64,000 bases of DNA, taken from the NCBI RefSeq assembly GCF_009909235.1, contig NZ_JAAAPO010000002.1, positions 434,001 through 498,000 of the forward strand, written 5' to 3'. The DNA comes from Novosphingobium ovatum (GTDB lineage Bacteria; Pseudomonadota; Alphaproteobacteria; Sphingomonadales; Sphingomonadaceae). The notes beneath the pieces were generated by a model. That model did not search any database. It saw only the letters and a list, made by a program, of their open reading frames with translations, and was not told the origin of the DNA. Positions 15,459 to 24,533 of the stretch are shown piece by piece. The first letter of the stretch is position 1, and the number at the start of each line of letters is the position of its first letter. The translations under genes and the position numbers were made by a program.

Positions 15459-16423
15459 TGACCCTGATCAACCGCCGCGGCCTGTTGGCCGGCATGGGCG
15501 CCGCGGGCGTCGTGGCAGCCACGCCGGCTTGGGCCGGGCCCGCACGCAAAACGCCGTTTTTCAAGCGGATCGGTAAATCGATCGGCCTGCAACTCTATAC
15601 GATGGGTGACGCCCCACAAAAGGATCTGCCCGGCACGCTGGCGCGTCTGGCCAAGATTGGGTACCGCGAGATCGAATTGCCCGGTTTCTATGGCCGCAGC
15701 GCCAAGGATCTGCGCGCCGTCGCGGACAAGGCTGGCGTGCGTTTCACCTGCACCCATCTGGGGCTGCCCGGCCCGTTCGCGCAGCCGGGGCTGAACCTGA
15801 TGAGCCCGGTCAATGAACTGGCCGATGCGTTGCACACGCTGGGCATCCGTCAGGCGGTGTTGCCGATGCCGCTGCTGCCGGCCGATTTCAAGCCCACGCC
15901 GGGCGGCGATTTCCGCACCATCCTGACACAGGCGTTGCAGGCCGCTGGCCCCGACAACTGGAAGCGTCAGGCCGCCCTGTTGAACGAGCGCGCCGCTGCG
16001 CTCAAGCCGCTGGGCATCGATTTGGGCTATCACAACCACAATATGGAGTTCGCTCCCATCGGCAACACCACCGGCTGGGATGTGCTGTTGGCTGAGCTGG
16101 ACCCCAAGCTGGTGTTTATCGAGCTGGATCTGGGCTGGGTGACGGCGGCCGGGCGTGACGCCGCGACCGAGCTGGGCAAGCTCAAGGGCCGTGTTCGCAT
16201 GGTTCACATGAAGGACGTCAAGCCTTCGACCCAGACCAACTTTAGCCTGATGCAGGACCCGACCGAGGTGGGTTCGGGCAAGTTGGACTGGAAGCGTATC
16301 CTGCCAGCCACGGTCGCTGCTGGCGTGCGCAACTATTACGTCGAGCAGGAACCGCCCTTCGAGATGGACCGCTTTGACGCGGTGAAGAAATCGCATGACT
16401 TCCTCTCCCGCTTCGTGGCCTGA
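15455..16423 (+). CDS. Tat-exported sugar phosphate isomerase/epimerase-like TIM-barrel protein
   Basis: A 322-residue xylose-isomerase-like barrel with a twin-arginine signal at the N-terminus (INRRGLLAGMGAAGVVAA), so it should act in the periplasm. Conserved elements are IGLQLYTMGD, IELPGFYG, LGYHNHNMEF with probable metal-binding His and Glu, FIELDLGWV, VHMKDV and NYYVEQE. Proteins of this group act on 3-keto-glycosides as lyases or hydratases in some systems; sugar-phosphate activity is unlikely outside the cytoplasm. The start overlaps the transporter stop by four bases. A well-formed terminator follows. The precise reaction is not known. Confidence 0.78.
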   Translation: MMTLINRRGLLAGMGAAGVVAATPAWAGPARKTPFFKRIGKSIGLQLYTMGDAPQKDLPGTLARLAKIGYREIELPGFYGRSAKDLRAVADKAGVRFTCTHLGLPGPFAQPGLNLMSPVNELADALHTLGIRQAVLPMPLLPADFKPTPGGDFRTILTQALQAAGPDNWKRQAALLNERAAALKPLGIDLGYHNHNMEFAPIGNTTGWDVLLAELDPKLVFIELDLGWVTAAGRDAATELGKLKGRVRMVHMKDVKPSTQTNFSLMQDPTEVGSGKLDWKRILPATVAAGVRNYYVEQEPPFEMDRFDAVKKSHDFLSRFVA

Positions 16424-16445
16424 TTTGCTGGCCTGAAGCATACTG

Positions 16446-16478
16446 GGGCGGCGGCGCGATGGCGCTGCCGCCCTTTTT
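16446..16478 (+). terminator. Terminator after the TIM-barrel gene
   Basis: GGGCGGC (16446-16452) and GCCGCCC (16467-16473) form the main stem, extended by GCGC/GCGC around loop GATG, and are followed by TTTTT. Confidence 0.88.
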
Positions 16479-16611
16479 GGTTGGCGCGCATATTTGCGCC
16501 TGCGTCCCATCGCCCTTGCGCCAGAGTGCAAGACGCGGCCCCGCCCACGCCCTAGCCTGCCCCCACACACAGCGGCCTCGGGCCGCGACATATCAGGCTG
16601 GGGAGAGGCCA

Positions 16612-18249
16612 ATGGTACAAGGCAACACCGGGGACACCCCGGCGCATGTTGACGTATTGATCGTCGGCGCGGGCTTTTCGGGGCTGTATCAACTGCACCT
16701 GCTGCGTCAGCGCGGCTGGAAGGTGGCGGTGATCGATGCGGCGGGCGGCGTTGGCGGGACGTGGTACTGGAACCGCTATCCGGGCGCGCGCTGCGACATT
16801 CCCTCGATCGAATATTCCTATTCGTTTGACGCCGATTTGCAGGCGGAATGGCGTTGGACCGAACGCTATGCCACGCAGCCGGAAATTCTGTCCTACCTCA
16901 ACCATGTGGCCGACCGGTTCGACCTGCGGCGCGACATCCGCCTGAACACGCGCATGGACAGCGCGACATGGGACGAGGCGGCCGGCCTGTGGCGCGTGGC
17001 GCTCAACCCCGGCGGGGCGATGAGCGCGCGCTATGTCATTCTGGCCACCGGCGCGCTGTCCGCGCCCAAACTGCCCGATTGGCCGGGGATCGAGGGGTTC
17101 TCGGGCGAGATCGTCCACACCGGCGCGTGGCGGGATGATATCGATCTGCGGGGTAAAAGGGTCGGGATCGTCGGCACGGGTTCCTCTGGCGTGCAGGCGA
17201 TCCCGCGCATTGCCGAGGTGGCCGCGCATCTGACCGTCTATCTGCGCACCCCCAGCTTTGCCGTGCCGGCCAGCAACCGGCCGCTGGACGCGGGGGAGCA
17301 GGAGGCCTTGGCGCCGCAGATGGCGGCCCTGCGCGAGGGCGCGCGCCAATCGCCGCTGGGCTGGTTTGATGGGCCACGCCCCGGCATGGCGCTCTCCGCC
17401 TCCGAGACCGAACGCGCCCAGCGTTACGAGGAGCAGTGGAACGCGGGCACGACCGGCCTGTTGCTGGCCTATGAAGACCTGTTGATCGACGAGGACGCCA
17501 ACACCACCGCCGCCCAATTCGCGCGCGGCAAGATCGCCCAACTGGTTCATGATCCCGACACCGCCCGGCGTCTGACGCCCACCGGCTATCCCATCGGTTC
17601 GCGGCGGCTGTGTTCGGAAATCGGCTATTACGAGGCGTTCAACCGCGACAATGTCAGCCTGGTGGACCTGCGCGAGACGCCGATTGAGCGCGTTGAGGGC
17701 AACCGTCTGATCACCTCGGCCGGGGCGCAGGAACTGGACGTGCTGGTGCTGGCCACGGGGTTCAACGCGATGACCGGGGCGATTGCCGCGATCGACATCA
17801 CCGGCCGCGATGGTGCCAAACTGGCCCGCGAATGGGAGGATGGCCCGCGTTGCTATCTGGGGCTGGCCGTGGCCGGGTTCCCCAACATGTTCACCGTCAC
17901 CGGGCCGGGCAGCCCTTCGGTGCTGTCCAACGTGGTCGTCTCGATCGAGCAGCATGTCGAATGGATCGCGGATTGTCTGGACCACCTGCGCGCGACCGGC
18001 ACCGCCACCATCGCCGCCGATCCCGCGACCGAGGCCGCGTGGATGCAGCATTGTGACGAAGTGGCGCATATGACGCTCTTTCCCCGCTCGATCAGTTGGT
18101 ATCAGGGCCGCACGCGCGACGGGCGGCTGGTGTTCATGCCCTATGTCGGCGGGGTGGGGGCCTATCGGGCCAAATGTGATGCGGTGGCGGCGGCCGGCTA
18201 TGACGGCTTTGTCCTGACCACGAACACCCCCGAACAAGAGGAAGCCTGA
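16612..18249 (+). CDS. Baeyer-Villiger flavin monooxygenase
   Basis: A 545-residue class B monooxygenase that inserts oxygen next to a ketone to form an ester or lactone, using FAD and NADPH. FAD is bound at GAGFSG (Gly19-Gly24) and NADPH at GTGSSG (Gly188-Gly193). Between them lies the diagnostic fingerprint FSGEIVHTGAWRD starting at Phe163. GGVGGTWYWNRYPGARCD is the cyclohexanone-monooxygenase-type motif. The start at MVQGN is supported by GGGGAGAGG; the frame upstream of it is not conserved. It heads a three-gene unit with an SDR and an esterase that together fit alcohol to ketone to ester to hydrolysis. Substrate is unknown. Confidence 0.93.
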   Translation: MVQGNTGDTPAHVDVLIVGAGFSGLYQLHLLRQRGWKVAVIDAAGGVGGTWYWNRYPGARCDIPSIEYSYSFDADLQAEWRWTERYATQPEILSYLNHVADRFDLRRDIRLNTRMDSATWDEAAGLWRVALNPGGAMSARYVILATGALSAPKLPDWPGIEGFSGEIVHTGAWRDDIDLRGKRVGIVGTGSSGVQAIPRIAEVAAHLTVYLRTPSFAVPASNRPLDAGEQEALAPQMAALREGARQSPLGWFDGPRPGMALSASETERAQRYEEQWNAGTTGLLLAYEDLLIDEDANTTAAQFARGKIAQLVHDPDTARRLTPTGYPIGSRRLCSEIGYYEAFNRDNVSLVDLRETPIERVEGNRLITSAGAQELDVLVLATGFNAMTGAIAAIDITGRDGAKLAREWEDGPRCYLGLAVAGFPNMFTVTGPGSPSVLSNVVVSIEQHVEWIADCLDHLRATGTATIAADPATEAAWMQHCDEVAHMTLFPRSISWYQGRTRDGRLVFMPYVGGVGAYRAKCDAVAAAGYDGFVLTTNTPEQEEA

Positions 18250-18252
18250 GAT

Positions 18253-19035
18253 ATGAAGGATCTGGACAACAGGGTTGCGGTCATCACCGGCGGGGCCGGT
18301 GGGCTGGGCGGGGCAACGGCGCGTGAACTGGCCGGACGCGGCGCGCGGGTCATCATCACCGATCTGGCCGAGGCTGCCGGGACCGCGCTGGCCGCGGAAA
18401 TCGGCGGACAGTTCATCCGGCACGATGTGACCGATCAGGCGCAATGGGCCGCCGTGCGGGCCGCCGCCGACGCGCTGGGCGGGGCCGACATTTTGGTCAA
18501 TGCCGCTGGAATCGAAGGCGATTTTGACCAAGGCGGGCTGGACACCAGTCTGGAGGAATGGCGCCGGGTGATTGGCATCAATCTGGATGGCACCTTTCTG
18601 GGCTGCAAGACGCTGATGCCGGGGATGCTGGAGAAGGGGAAGGGGGCGATCGTCAACATCGCCTCGATCATCACCTGCATGGGCACGCCCTCGGGGCTGG
18701 CCTATGGCGCCAGCAAGTCGGGCGTGGAACAGCTGAGCCGTTCGCTGGCGCTGATCGGGGCGCGTGACGGCAAGCGCGTGCGGGTCAATTCCGTACACCC
18801 GGGAACCATCCGTAGCCGCATGCTAATGGCTATCATTGATAGCTTTTCGCAGGCCGCAAACGTGTCACAAGAAGAGGCCGAAGCGGTGGTCGCCTCGGCC
18901 GTGCCGATGCGCGAAATCGGTGAGCCCGAGGACATCGCTGGCATGATCGGCTATCTGGTGTCAGACACCGCCAAATATGTCACGGGCGCTGCGATGCGCG
19001 TCGATGGCGGGTGGAGCGTGACCAGTGCTGGCTAA
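18253..19035 (+). CDS. Short-chain dehydrogenase/reductase (probable alcohol dehydrogenase of the BVMO cassette)
   Basis: A 260-residue classical SDR. NAD(P) binding is shown by TGGAGGLG (residues 13-20), a helix-end Asp (ITDLAEAAG) that favours NAD+, and NAAG. The catalytic residues are Ser138, Tyr151 and Lys155 (YGASK), and the C-terminus MRVDGGWSVTSAG is typical. It starts three bases after the monooxygenase stop. In this setting it would oxidise a secondary alcohol to the ketone used by the monooxygenase. Confidence 0.88.
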   Translation: MKDLDNRVAVITGGAGGLGGATARELAGRGARVIITDLAEAAGTALAAEIGGQFIRHDVTDQAQWAAVRAAADALGGADILVNAAGIEGDFDQGGLDTSLEEWRRVIGINLDGTFLGCKTLMPGMLEKGKGAIVNIASIITCMGTPSGLAYGASKSGVEQLSRSLALIGARDGKRVRVNSVHPGTIRSRMLMAIIDSFSQAANVSQEEAEAVVASAVPMREIGEPEDIAGMIGYLVSDTAKYVTGAAMRVDGGWSVTSAG

Positions 19036-19059
19036 GCGCGCGGGCTAATGGGAGAGAGC

Positions 19060-19962
19060 ATGTCTGAGACTGTCGAGATCGAGCCGATCGATCAACTGGT
19101 GGCGATGCTGCGTTCGGGCGGGCTGGATTTTTCCGGCTCGCTGGAACAGGCCCGCGCCGATTTCGAGGCGATGCTGGCGACCTTTCCGGTGGCGCCGGAA
19201 TGGGCCTTTGCCGAAGGGCAGGTGGGCGGGGTGCCTGCGGTGCTGATCGACTATCCGGGGGCCGATGCCGCGCGGGTGTTGCTGTATATGCACGGCGGGG
19301 CGTTCATTTCCGGCAGCGCACAGGGCTATCGCTCGCTGGCGGCGGGACTGGCCCAGGCGGTGGGCGCGCGCGGCGTGTCGGTGAACTATCGCCTGGCGCC
19401 CGAACACCCGTTTCCCGCCGCTGTCGAGGATGTGGTGGCCGCCTATCGCGCGCTGTTGGCCGATGGGGTGGCGGCGGACCATATCGTGCTGGCCGGGGAT
19501 TCGGCCGGGGGTGGCTTGGTGGTCTCGGTGCTGGTGGCGCTGCGCGATGCGGAGGTGGCATTGCCGGCGGCGGCTTTTGCCATTTCGCCATGGGCCGATC
19601 TGCGCTGCACGGCGGACAGCTATGCGTCCAAGGCGGCCGAGGACCCCTCGTTGACGCGTGAGGCGCTGGTCCATTCGGCGGGGCTCTATCTGGGGGGGGG
19701 CGATGCGGGGCATCCGCTGGCCTCGCCGGTGCTGGCCGATCTGCGTGGGCTGCCGCCGCTGTTGATCCATGTCGGATCGGCAGAGGTATTGATGGATGAC
19801 GCCGTCGCGCTGGCCCGTGCTGCTGGACAAGCCGGGGTGGATGTGCGGCTGGAGATCTGGCCGCGCATGGTCCACGTCTGGCATGTGTTTGGCTTCATGC
19901 TGGAACAAGGCCGCCGCGCGGTGGCCGATGCGGGCGCGTTCCTGCGTAGCCGGATGGGGTGA
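19060..19962 (+). CDS. Alpha/beta hydrolase, hormone-sensitive lipase (HSL) family esterase
   Basis: A 300-residue esterase. The oxyanion motif HGG (residues 78-80), the nucleophile elbow GDSAGG with Ser148, and the conserved YRLAPEHPFPA place it in the HSL/family IV group. The catalytic His is in the MVHVWHVF element near the end. GGAGAG precedes MSETVEIEP, so that start is preferred over an ATG twelve bases upstream. As third gene of the monooxygenase cassette it would hydrolyse the ester or lactone product. Confidence 0.88.
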   Translation: MSETVEIEPIDQLVAMLRSGGLDFSGSLEQARADFEAMLATFPVAPEWAFAEGQVGGVPAVLIDYPGADAARVLLYMHGGAFISGSAQGYRSLAAGLAQAVGARGVSVNYRLAPEHPFPAAVEDVVAAYRALLADGVAADHIVLAGDSAGGGLVVSVLVALRDAEVALPAAAFAISPWADLRCTADSYASKAAEDPSLTREALVHSAGLYLGGGDAGHPLASPVLADLRGLPPLLIHVGSAEVLMDDAVALARAAGQAGVDVRLEIWPRMVHVWHVFGFMLEQGRRAVADAGAFLRSRMG

Positions 19963-19972
19963 GGACGCGGGC

Positions 19973-20902
19973 CTAACCCACGCCGAAGGTCCAGCCTTCG
20001 GTCCGGGCGATCTGTGGGGTCATGCCTTTGGGCGCCCACAGATCCGCCCGCTGCGCCGCCCCGCGCAGCCATGCGGCGGTCAACAGCGCATCGGCGGCAT
20101 GATCCGGGATCGGGCCGTTCAGGCCGGCCGGGCGGCTGTGGATGGCGGCCAGCGCCGCGTCCAACCCCGCGCCATCGCGGATTTTCGAAGCACCGGCGCG
20201 CCGCCCGGCGGCCAGCGCGGCGATGGTGGTGTAGATTTCCACCACGACCCGGCCAGACGCGGGCAACGGATCGATCGGCCAGACCGGAATATCGCGCGGC
20301 AGGCGGTGCAACAGGCGCATCCCCGACAGCGATCCCTTGCCCACCTGCGCCGCGCCGATCAGGTTGAAATTGCTGGTGGGGGCAGCGCCCGCGCGGGCCT
20401 GTGCGTGTTCGGTCACGCGGAAACGGCCGCGTCCGCCGGTGGCGGGCAGGCCATTGCCACCATCGGCGCACAGGCGGAACAGATCGCCTTCGCGCCCGCC
20501 GTGGCGGCGGAAATGACGCGACAGTTCGGGATGGTCGACAAAGCTGCCAACGCCCAGATGCGCCTCGTCCGCACAGATCGCTTCGACCAGCGCCCATAGC
20601 CTGCGCGCATCGGGCGGCGTGTTGGCCCAGCCCGGAAAGAACGCCCCCGCATCGGCAAAGGGCAGCGAAATCCCCAGATCAAAGCCGATGAGTGTGTCAT
20701 CGGGTGTGTCCCGCACCAGCCAGTCCAGCACCTCTGCCCGGGACCAGCGGTGGCCGGGACGCACCAGCATGGGCGCGGCATCGCCGATGTTGCAGATGGC
20801 CACGGCGATACCGCGATGACGTTCCCCCGCCGCCCCTGACCAATCGACAGCGGCGAAATGGGTAAAGCGGGAAGGGGCGATGATGCCGTTTGGTGTCGTC
20901 AA
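19973..20902 (-). CDS. DUF429-like protein of RNase H fold, function unknown
   Basis: A 309-residue protein. The opening FAAVDWSGAAGE, the later GFDLGISLPFA and VVVEIYTTIAALAA, and the acidic C-terminal element DHAADALLTAAWL resemble DUF429-type proteins, predicted to have an RNase H-like fold with clustered Asp residues; activity is unproven. The start appears to be TTG at 20902, overlapping the stop of the EF-hand gene (TTGA), so they form a small operon. No ATG lies near the conserved N-terminus. It converges on the esterase gene with a 10-base gap. The family link is moderate in strength. Confidence 0.6.
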   Translation of the reverse strand: MTTPNGIIAPSRFTHFAAVDWSGAAGERHRGIAVAICNIGDAAPMLVRPGHRWSRAEVLDWLVRDTPDDTLIGFDLGISLPFADAGAFFPGWANTPPDARRLWALVEAICADEAHLGVGSFVDHPELSRHFRRHGGREGDLFRLCADGGNGLPATGGRGRFRVTEHAQARAGAAPTSNFNLIGAAQVGKGSLSGMRLLHRLPRDIPVWPIDPLPASGRVVVEIYTTIAALAAGRRAGASKIRDGAGLDAALAAIHSRPAGLNGPIPDHAADALLTAAWLRGAAQRADLWAPKGMTPQIARTEGWTFGVG

Positions 20903-21366
20903 GGGCGCCCGCCGGCCCCGGCTTTGGCTGCGGTGCGGATGCGGGCAGACGCGGCCTCCACCTCGGCGCGGGTGACGATGCCGTCGTGGTTGGCATCGGC
21001 CAGATCAAACCCCCGCGTTGGCCCGTTGATGAATTCGGCGCGCGAAATCTTGCCGTCATGGTTGGCGTCAAATTCGCGCAACAGCAACTGGAATGCCGGC
21101 TCGAACCGGCCCCGGAACAGCGCGGGGATCTCGTCCAGCGTGCTATGGCCGTCCTGATTGCGATCCAGCCGCTCAAACTGTTGCCCGCGCCTGGCGATCA
21201 GTTCGACCCGTGTGACCTGCCCATCACCATTGGTGTCAGCCTCCATCAGACGGTCCAGCACTTGTTGCGCGTCGCCGTTTCGCAGGGCCGGTTGGGCGTG
21301 GGCAATCGGCATCGCGCAGGACACGCCCAAGGCCAGCGTCAGGGCAGGAAGGAAGCGGTGGAGCAT
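20899..21366 (-). CDS. Secreted EF-hand calcium-binding protein
   Basis: A 155-residue protein with a signal peptide (cleavage after AHAQ, about residue 25) and four canonical EF-hand loops: DTNGDGQVTRVE, DRNQDGHSTLDE, DANHDGKISRAE and DANHDGIVTRAE. It should bind calcium in the periplasm or outside. It overlaps the DUF429-like gene by four bases. Similar small EF-hand proteins are common in sphingomonads, and no partner is evident. Confidence 0.85.
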   Translation of the reverse strand: MLHRFLPALTLALGVSCAMPIAHAQPALRNGDAQQVLDRLMEADTNGDGQVTRVELIARRGQQFERLDRNQDGHSTLDEIPALFRGRFEPAFQLLLREFDANHDGKISRAEFINGPTRGFDLADANHDGIVTRAEVEAASARIRTAAKAGAGGRP

Positions 21367-21452
21367 GGGTGATCCTATGCGTCAAAAAGGGTGGTAGACA
21401 GTCAGCATGCCGCGCCATCACCGCCTCGACAAGAGGGGATGCGCCCTATGCC

Positions 21453-24400
21453 CTATCCGGCAGGCGAGGTGATCTCGACCATGGTGCGCCGACATGCCTC
21501 GCGCATGACCTCGACCGATTGGGTGATGGCGCGGATGTCGTTGGCGGGCGCGTGGTCGCGCAGGCTCGCTTCCAGTTCACGGATGGCGGCATAGACCAGC
21601 CGCGCGCCCACATTGGCGGCCGCTCCCTTGATCGAATGGGCCAGATGAGCCGCCCCCTGCCAGTCGCGGGCCTGCACCAGTCCGGCGATCTGATCGGGGC
21701 CGTGGCGCAGATCCTGCGCAAAGATGCGCAACAATTCCTCGATCAGGCCGGGGCCAACCAGCCGCTCCATCTCGCGCAGGTTGGTGAAATCCAGCACAGT
21801 GCTCTCCATTGCCCCCCTGTCGGCAGGTGGCGTATCGTTGGTCGGGGCCTGTCCCCGCCGTTGCGCGACCGCCGGGCGGGGCACGGGATAGGCGCTGGCC
21901 TTGCTCCATGGCGATATCGGTGCATTGCCGCCCGACAGCGCGGCAATGCACGAGATCAAGGCATTGGTGTCGATCGGTTTGGTCAGCACCGCGCTGAACC
22001 CCAGGTCTGATGCGGATTGATAATGGGTGATGTCAGCGGTCAGGGCGATGATCGGCACCCGCGCACATGGCCCATCGCTCTGACGGATCGCCCGTGTGGC
22101 GGACGGGCCGTCCAATATCGGCATCTGTACGTCCATGCAGATCAGGTCATAGGGCGCAGCAGCGGCCGCAACGGCGGCCTGTCCATCAGTCACGGTGGTC
22201 ACGTGATGCCCTTCGCGTGTCAACAGCGTGCACAGCAAACTGCGGTTGACGGCGTTATCTTCGGCCAAAAGGATGTGCAGTGGGCGGCAGTTCGGAGGCG
22301 GCGCGGGCGTGGGCGCGGGTGTGGCGGCCGTGGTGGCCGGTTCAGGCCGAGCGGTGGGCAGCGCCACCTCAAACCAGAAGGTCGCGCCCTGTCCGGGCAG
22401 GGACTCCACGCCGATCCGCCCTTCCATCCGTTCGACCAGGCGGCGACAAATGGCCAGACCCAGCCCCGTCCCGCCATATTCGCGCGTGGTGGATCGGTCG
22501 GCCTGGGTAAAGGCGTCGAAAATTGCCCCTTGCTTGTCGGCCGGGATGCCGATGCCGGTGTCGCGCACCTCGACGCGAAAACGGGTGGCGGATTCATCCC
22601 GGGTCAGACGGCGCAGGCGGATGATCACATGCCCTTGCGCGGTAAATTTGATCGCGTTGGCGATCAGGTTCGACAGCAATTGCTGCATCCGCAATGGATC
22701 GCCCACGACCGGCATCGGTTCCATCCGCGCGGGCTGGCGGATCAGTGTCAGCCCCTTGCTCAGCGCCGCCTGCCGATAGAGTTGCGTGGTGCGGGCCACC
22801 ACCTCGGTCATGTCAAAAGGGATCGCCTCAAACGCCAGATCGGCCCGCCCGTCCAGCCGCGAAAAGTCCAGCACATCATCCAAGACCCGCCGCAGCAGGC
22901 GCGCCGAATGGTCCAGACAGTCCAGATGGCGTGCCCGCTCATCCGCGTCATCGGTGTGGCGCAACAGGTCAATCATGCCCAGCACGCCGGTCATGGGGGT
23001 GCGGATTTCGTGGCTCATCGCCGCCAGAAAGCCACTTTTGGCATGGGCGCTGGCACGGGCCTCGTCGCGCGCGGCACGCAACGCGGCCTGCATGTGCATC
23101 TCCTCGGTGATGTCCAGCATGACGCTGAACACCTCGATCACCTCGCCGTCCTCATCCACCAAAGGCTGTCCCGCACCCGCGACATGGCGTTCCTGTCCGT
23201 TGTGCGTCACCAGCCGTGCCCGGTATGTCCATGGCTGACCATCGGCAATGGCGGCATGTTTCAACGCGGCCACCCGGTCTCGATCGTCAGGGTGGATCTG
23301 TGCCAATATCAGCTCAAAGCTGGGCGATTCCGGCGGCGGCATGGCATAAATCCGGCACAGTCCAGAGGACCAATACATTTGCCCCGTCGCCAGATTTTGC
23401 CACCAATGGCCGATTTTGGCCAAGCTTTCGGCGCGTTCGAACATGGCGTTGCGCCGCTCGGTCTGGGCGGCGATCACCTGTTGCAAGTCGGCCGGCACGA
23501 TATGACGATCAACATCGCGCCCGATCCCCGCCATGCCGCGTGTCGGGCCATCGCCCACCAGCTTGAACCGCCATTCCATCCAGCCAAAGCGGCCATCCTG
23601 CCGCCGCAACCGGCACACCACCTTGTCCGGGCGGGGGGCGATGGCGGCGTGATCCAGCCTGACCGTTGCATCGTCACAATAGATGGCGTTGGCGATCAGC
23701 GCGGCCTCATCCGGGTGGGCCAGATCGGCCATCCGCTGCCCCACCAGTTCGGCCGGACGCCAGCCCAGCAACACCTGCGTTGCCGGGCTGGCATAGGTAA
23801 TGCGGCCAAACCGGTCGGTGCGCAGGAACATGTCCTCGCTCATCTCACCCAGCAGACGCTGCGCCACATCCTCTGGCAAAGGGGGGCGACTGCGGGCGAT
23901 GGCGTGCCAGGCGGGCACGATCCACACCCACGGCGCCATGACGCACAGCGCCACCGCCTTGGCCATATACCACAGCATGGCCATGTCGGCGGCGCGGATC
24001 ATGGCGGCCCGCGCATCGCTTTGCGACACCGGCCATGCCATCAGCCAAGGCTGCGTCAGCAGTACCCCGGCAGCGATTGCCGGCATCACCGGTGCCAGCG
24101 CACAGACCGAGGCCATCATGCCCGCCAGCACGCGCAATCCGGGATGGAACCCCTCCTGTCCGCGAAAACGTCGCATCAGCCACAGCGCCATCACCGCCGT
24201 TCCGCCATCGACCGCCATGGCCACCCATCCGGCCGGATCATCGGCGTGGCGCAGCGCCAAGGCCAGCACCGCGCCACCCATCCACCCGACCAGCAGCGCC
24301 AGACGGTCCCGCCGCGCGGCCATTACCAGCCCGGCCAGCAGCAGCGGCATGAACGACACCAGCGCCCGCCATGGCACGTCATCGGCCTGTGTCGCCCAGC

Positions 24401-24533
24401 CGCCGATGGCCAGCGCATAGTCCAGCGCCAGAGCCATCGCCCCCGACACGCCAAAGGCCACGGCCAACAGCGTCAGCCGTCCCCCTCGGCGCGGTGGGGT
24501 TTCGATGCTGGGGGCGGCGGAGGGCAGGGTCAT
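21453..24533 (-). CDS. Hybrid sensor histidine kinase with REC and HPt domains
   Basis: A 1026-residue membrane sensor. Residues about 15-215 hold six to eight hydrophobic helices. Two PAS regions follow (about 220-345 and 360-480), then HisKA with the phosphorylated His508 (MSHEIRTPMTGVLG), the ATPase domain (NAIKFTAQG, DTGIGIPADKQG, GGTGLGLAIC), a receiver domain with Asp801 (CMDVQMPILDGP), and an HPt domain with His966 (HSIKGAA). A complete His-Asp-His relay can therefore run inside one protein and pass phosphate to an outside regulator; the LuxR-type response regulator upstream is the likely target. Coupled by ATGA to the small gene before it. Confidence 0.93.
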   Translation of the reverse strand: MTLPSAAPSIETPPRRGGRLTLLAVAFGVSGAMALALDYALAIGGWATQADDVPWRALVSFMPLLLAGLVMAARRDRLALLVGWMGGAVLALALRHADDPAGWVAMAVDGGTAVMALWLMRRFRGQEGFHPGLRVLAGMMASVCALAPVMPAIAAGVLLTQPWLMAWPVSQSDARAAMIRAADMAMLWYMAKAVALCVMAPWVWIVPAWHAIARSRPPLPEDVAQRLLGEMSEDMFLRTDRFGRITYASPATQVLLGWRPAELVGQRMADLAHPDEAALIANAIYCDDATVRLDHAAIAPRPDKVVCRLRRQDGRFGWMEWRFKLVGDGPTRGMAGIGRDVDRHIVPADLQQVIAAQTERRNAMFERAESLAKIGHWWQNLATGQMYWSSGLCRIYAMPPPESPSFELILAQIHPDDRDRVAALKHAAIADGQPWTYRARLVTHNGQERHVAGAGQPLVDEDGEVIEVFSVMLDITEEMHMQAALRAARDEARASAHAKSGFLAAMSHEIRTPMTGVLGMIDLLRHTDDADERARHLDCLDHSARLLRRVLDDVLDFSRLDGRADLAFEAIPFDMTEVVARTTQLYRQAALSKGLTLIRQPARMEPMPVVGDPLRMQQLLSNLIANAIKFTAQGHVIIRLRRLTRDESATRFRVEVRDTGIGIPADKQGAIFDAFTQADRSTTREYGGTGLGLAICRRLVERMEGRIGVESLPGQGATFWFEVALPTARPEPATTAATPAPTPAPPPNCRPLHILLAEDNAVNRSLLCTLLTREGHHVTTVTDGQAAVAAAAAPYDLICMDVQMPILDGPSATRAIRQSDGPCARVPIIALTADITHYQSASDLGFSAVLTKPIDTNALISCIAALSGGNAPISPWSKASAYPVPRPAVAQRRGQAPTNDTPPADRGAMESTVLDFTNLREMERLVGPGLIEELLRIFAQDLRHGPDQIAGLVQARDWQGAAHLAHSIKGAAANVGARLVYAAIRELEASLRDHAPANDIRAITQSVEVMREACRRTMVEITSPAG

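Noticed and set aside
16552..18798. 748-codon minus-strand frame opposite the monooxygenase and SDR
   Set aside because: The plus strand carries the BVMO fingerprint and SDR catalytic residues. The antisense frame spans two separate genes, as a shadow would.
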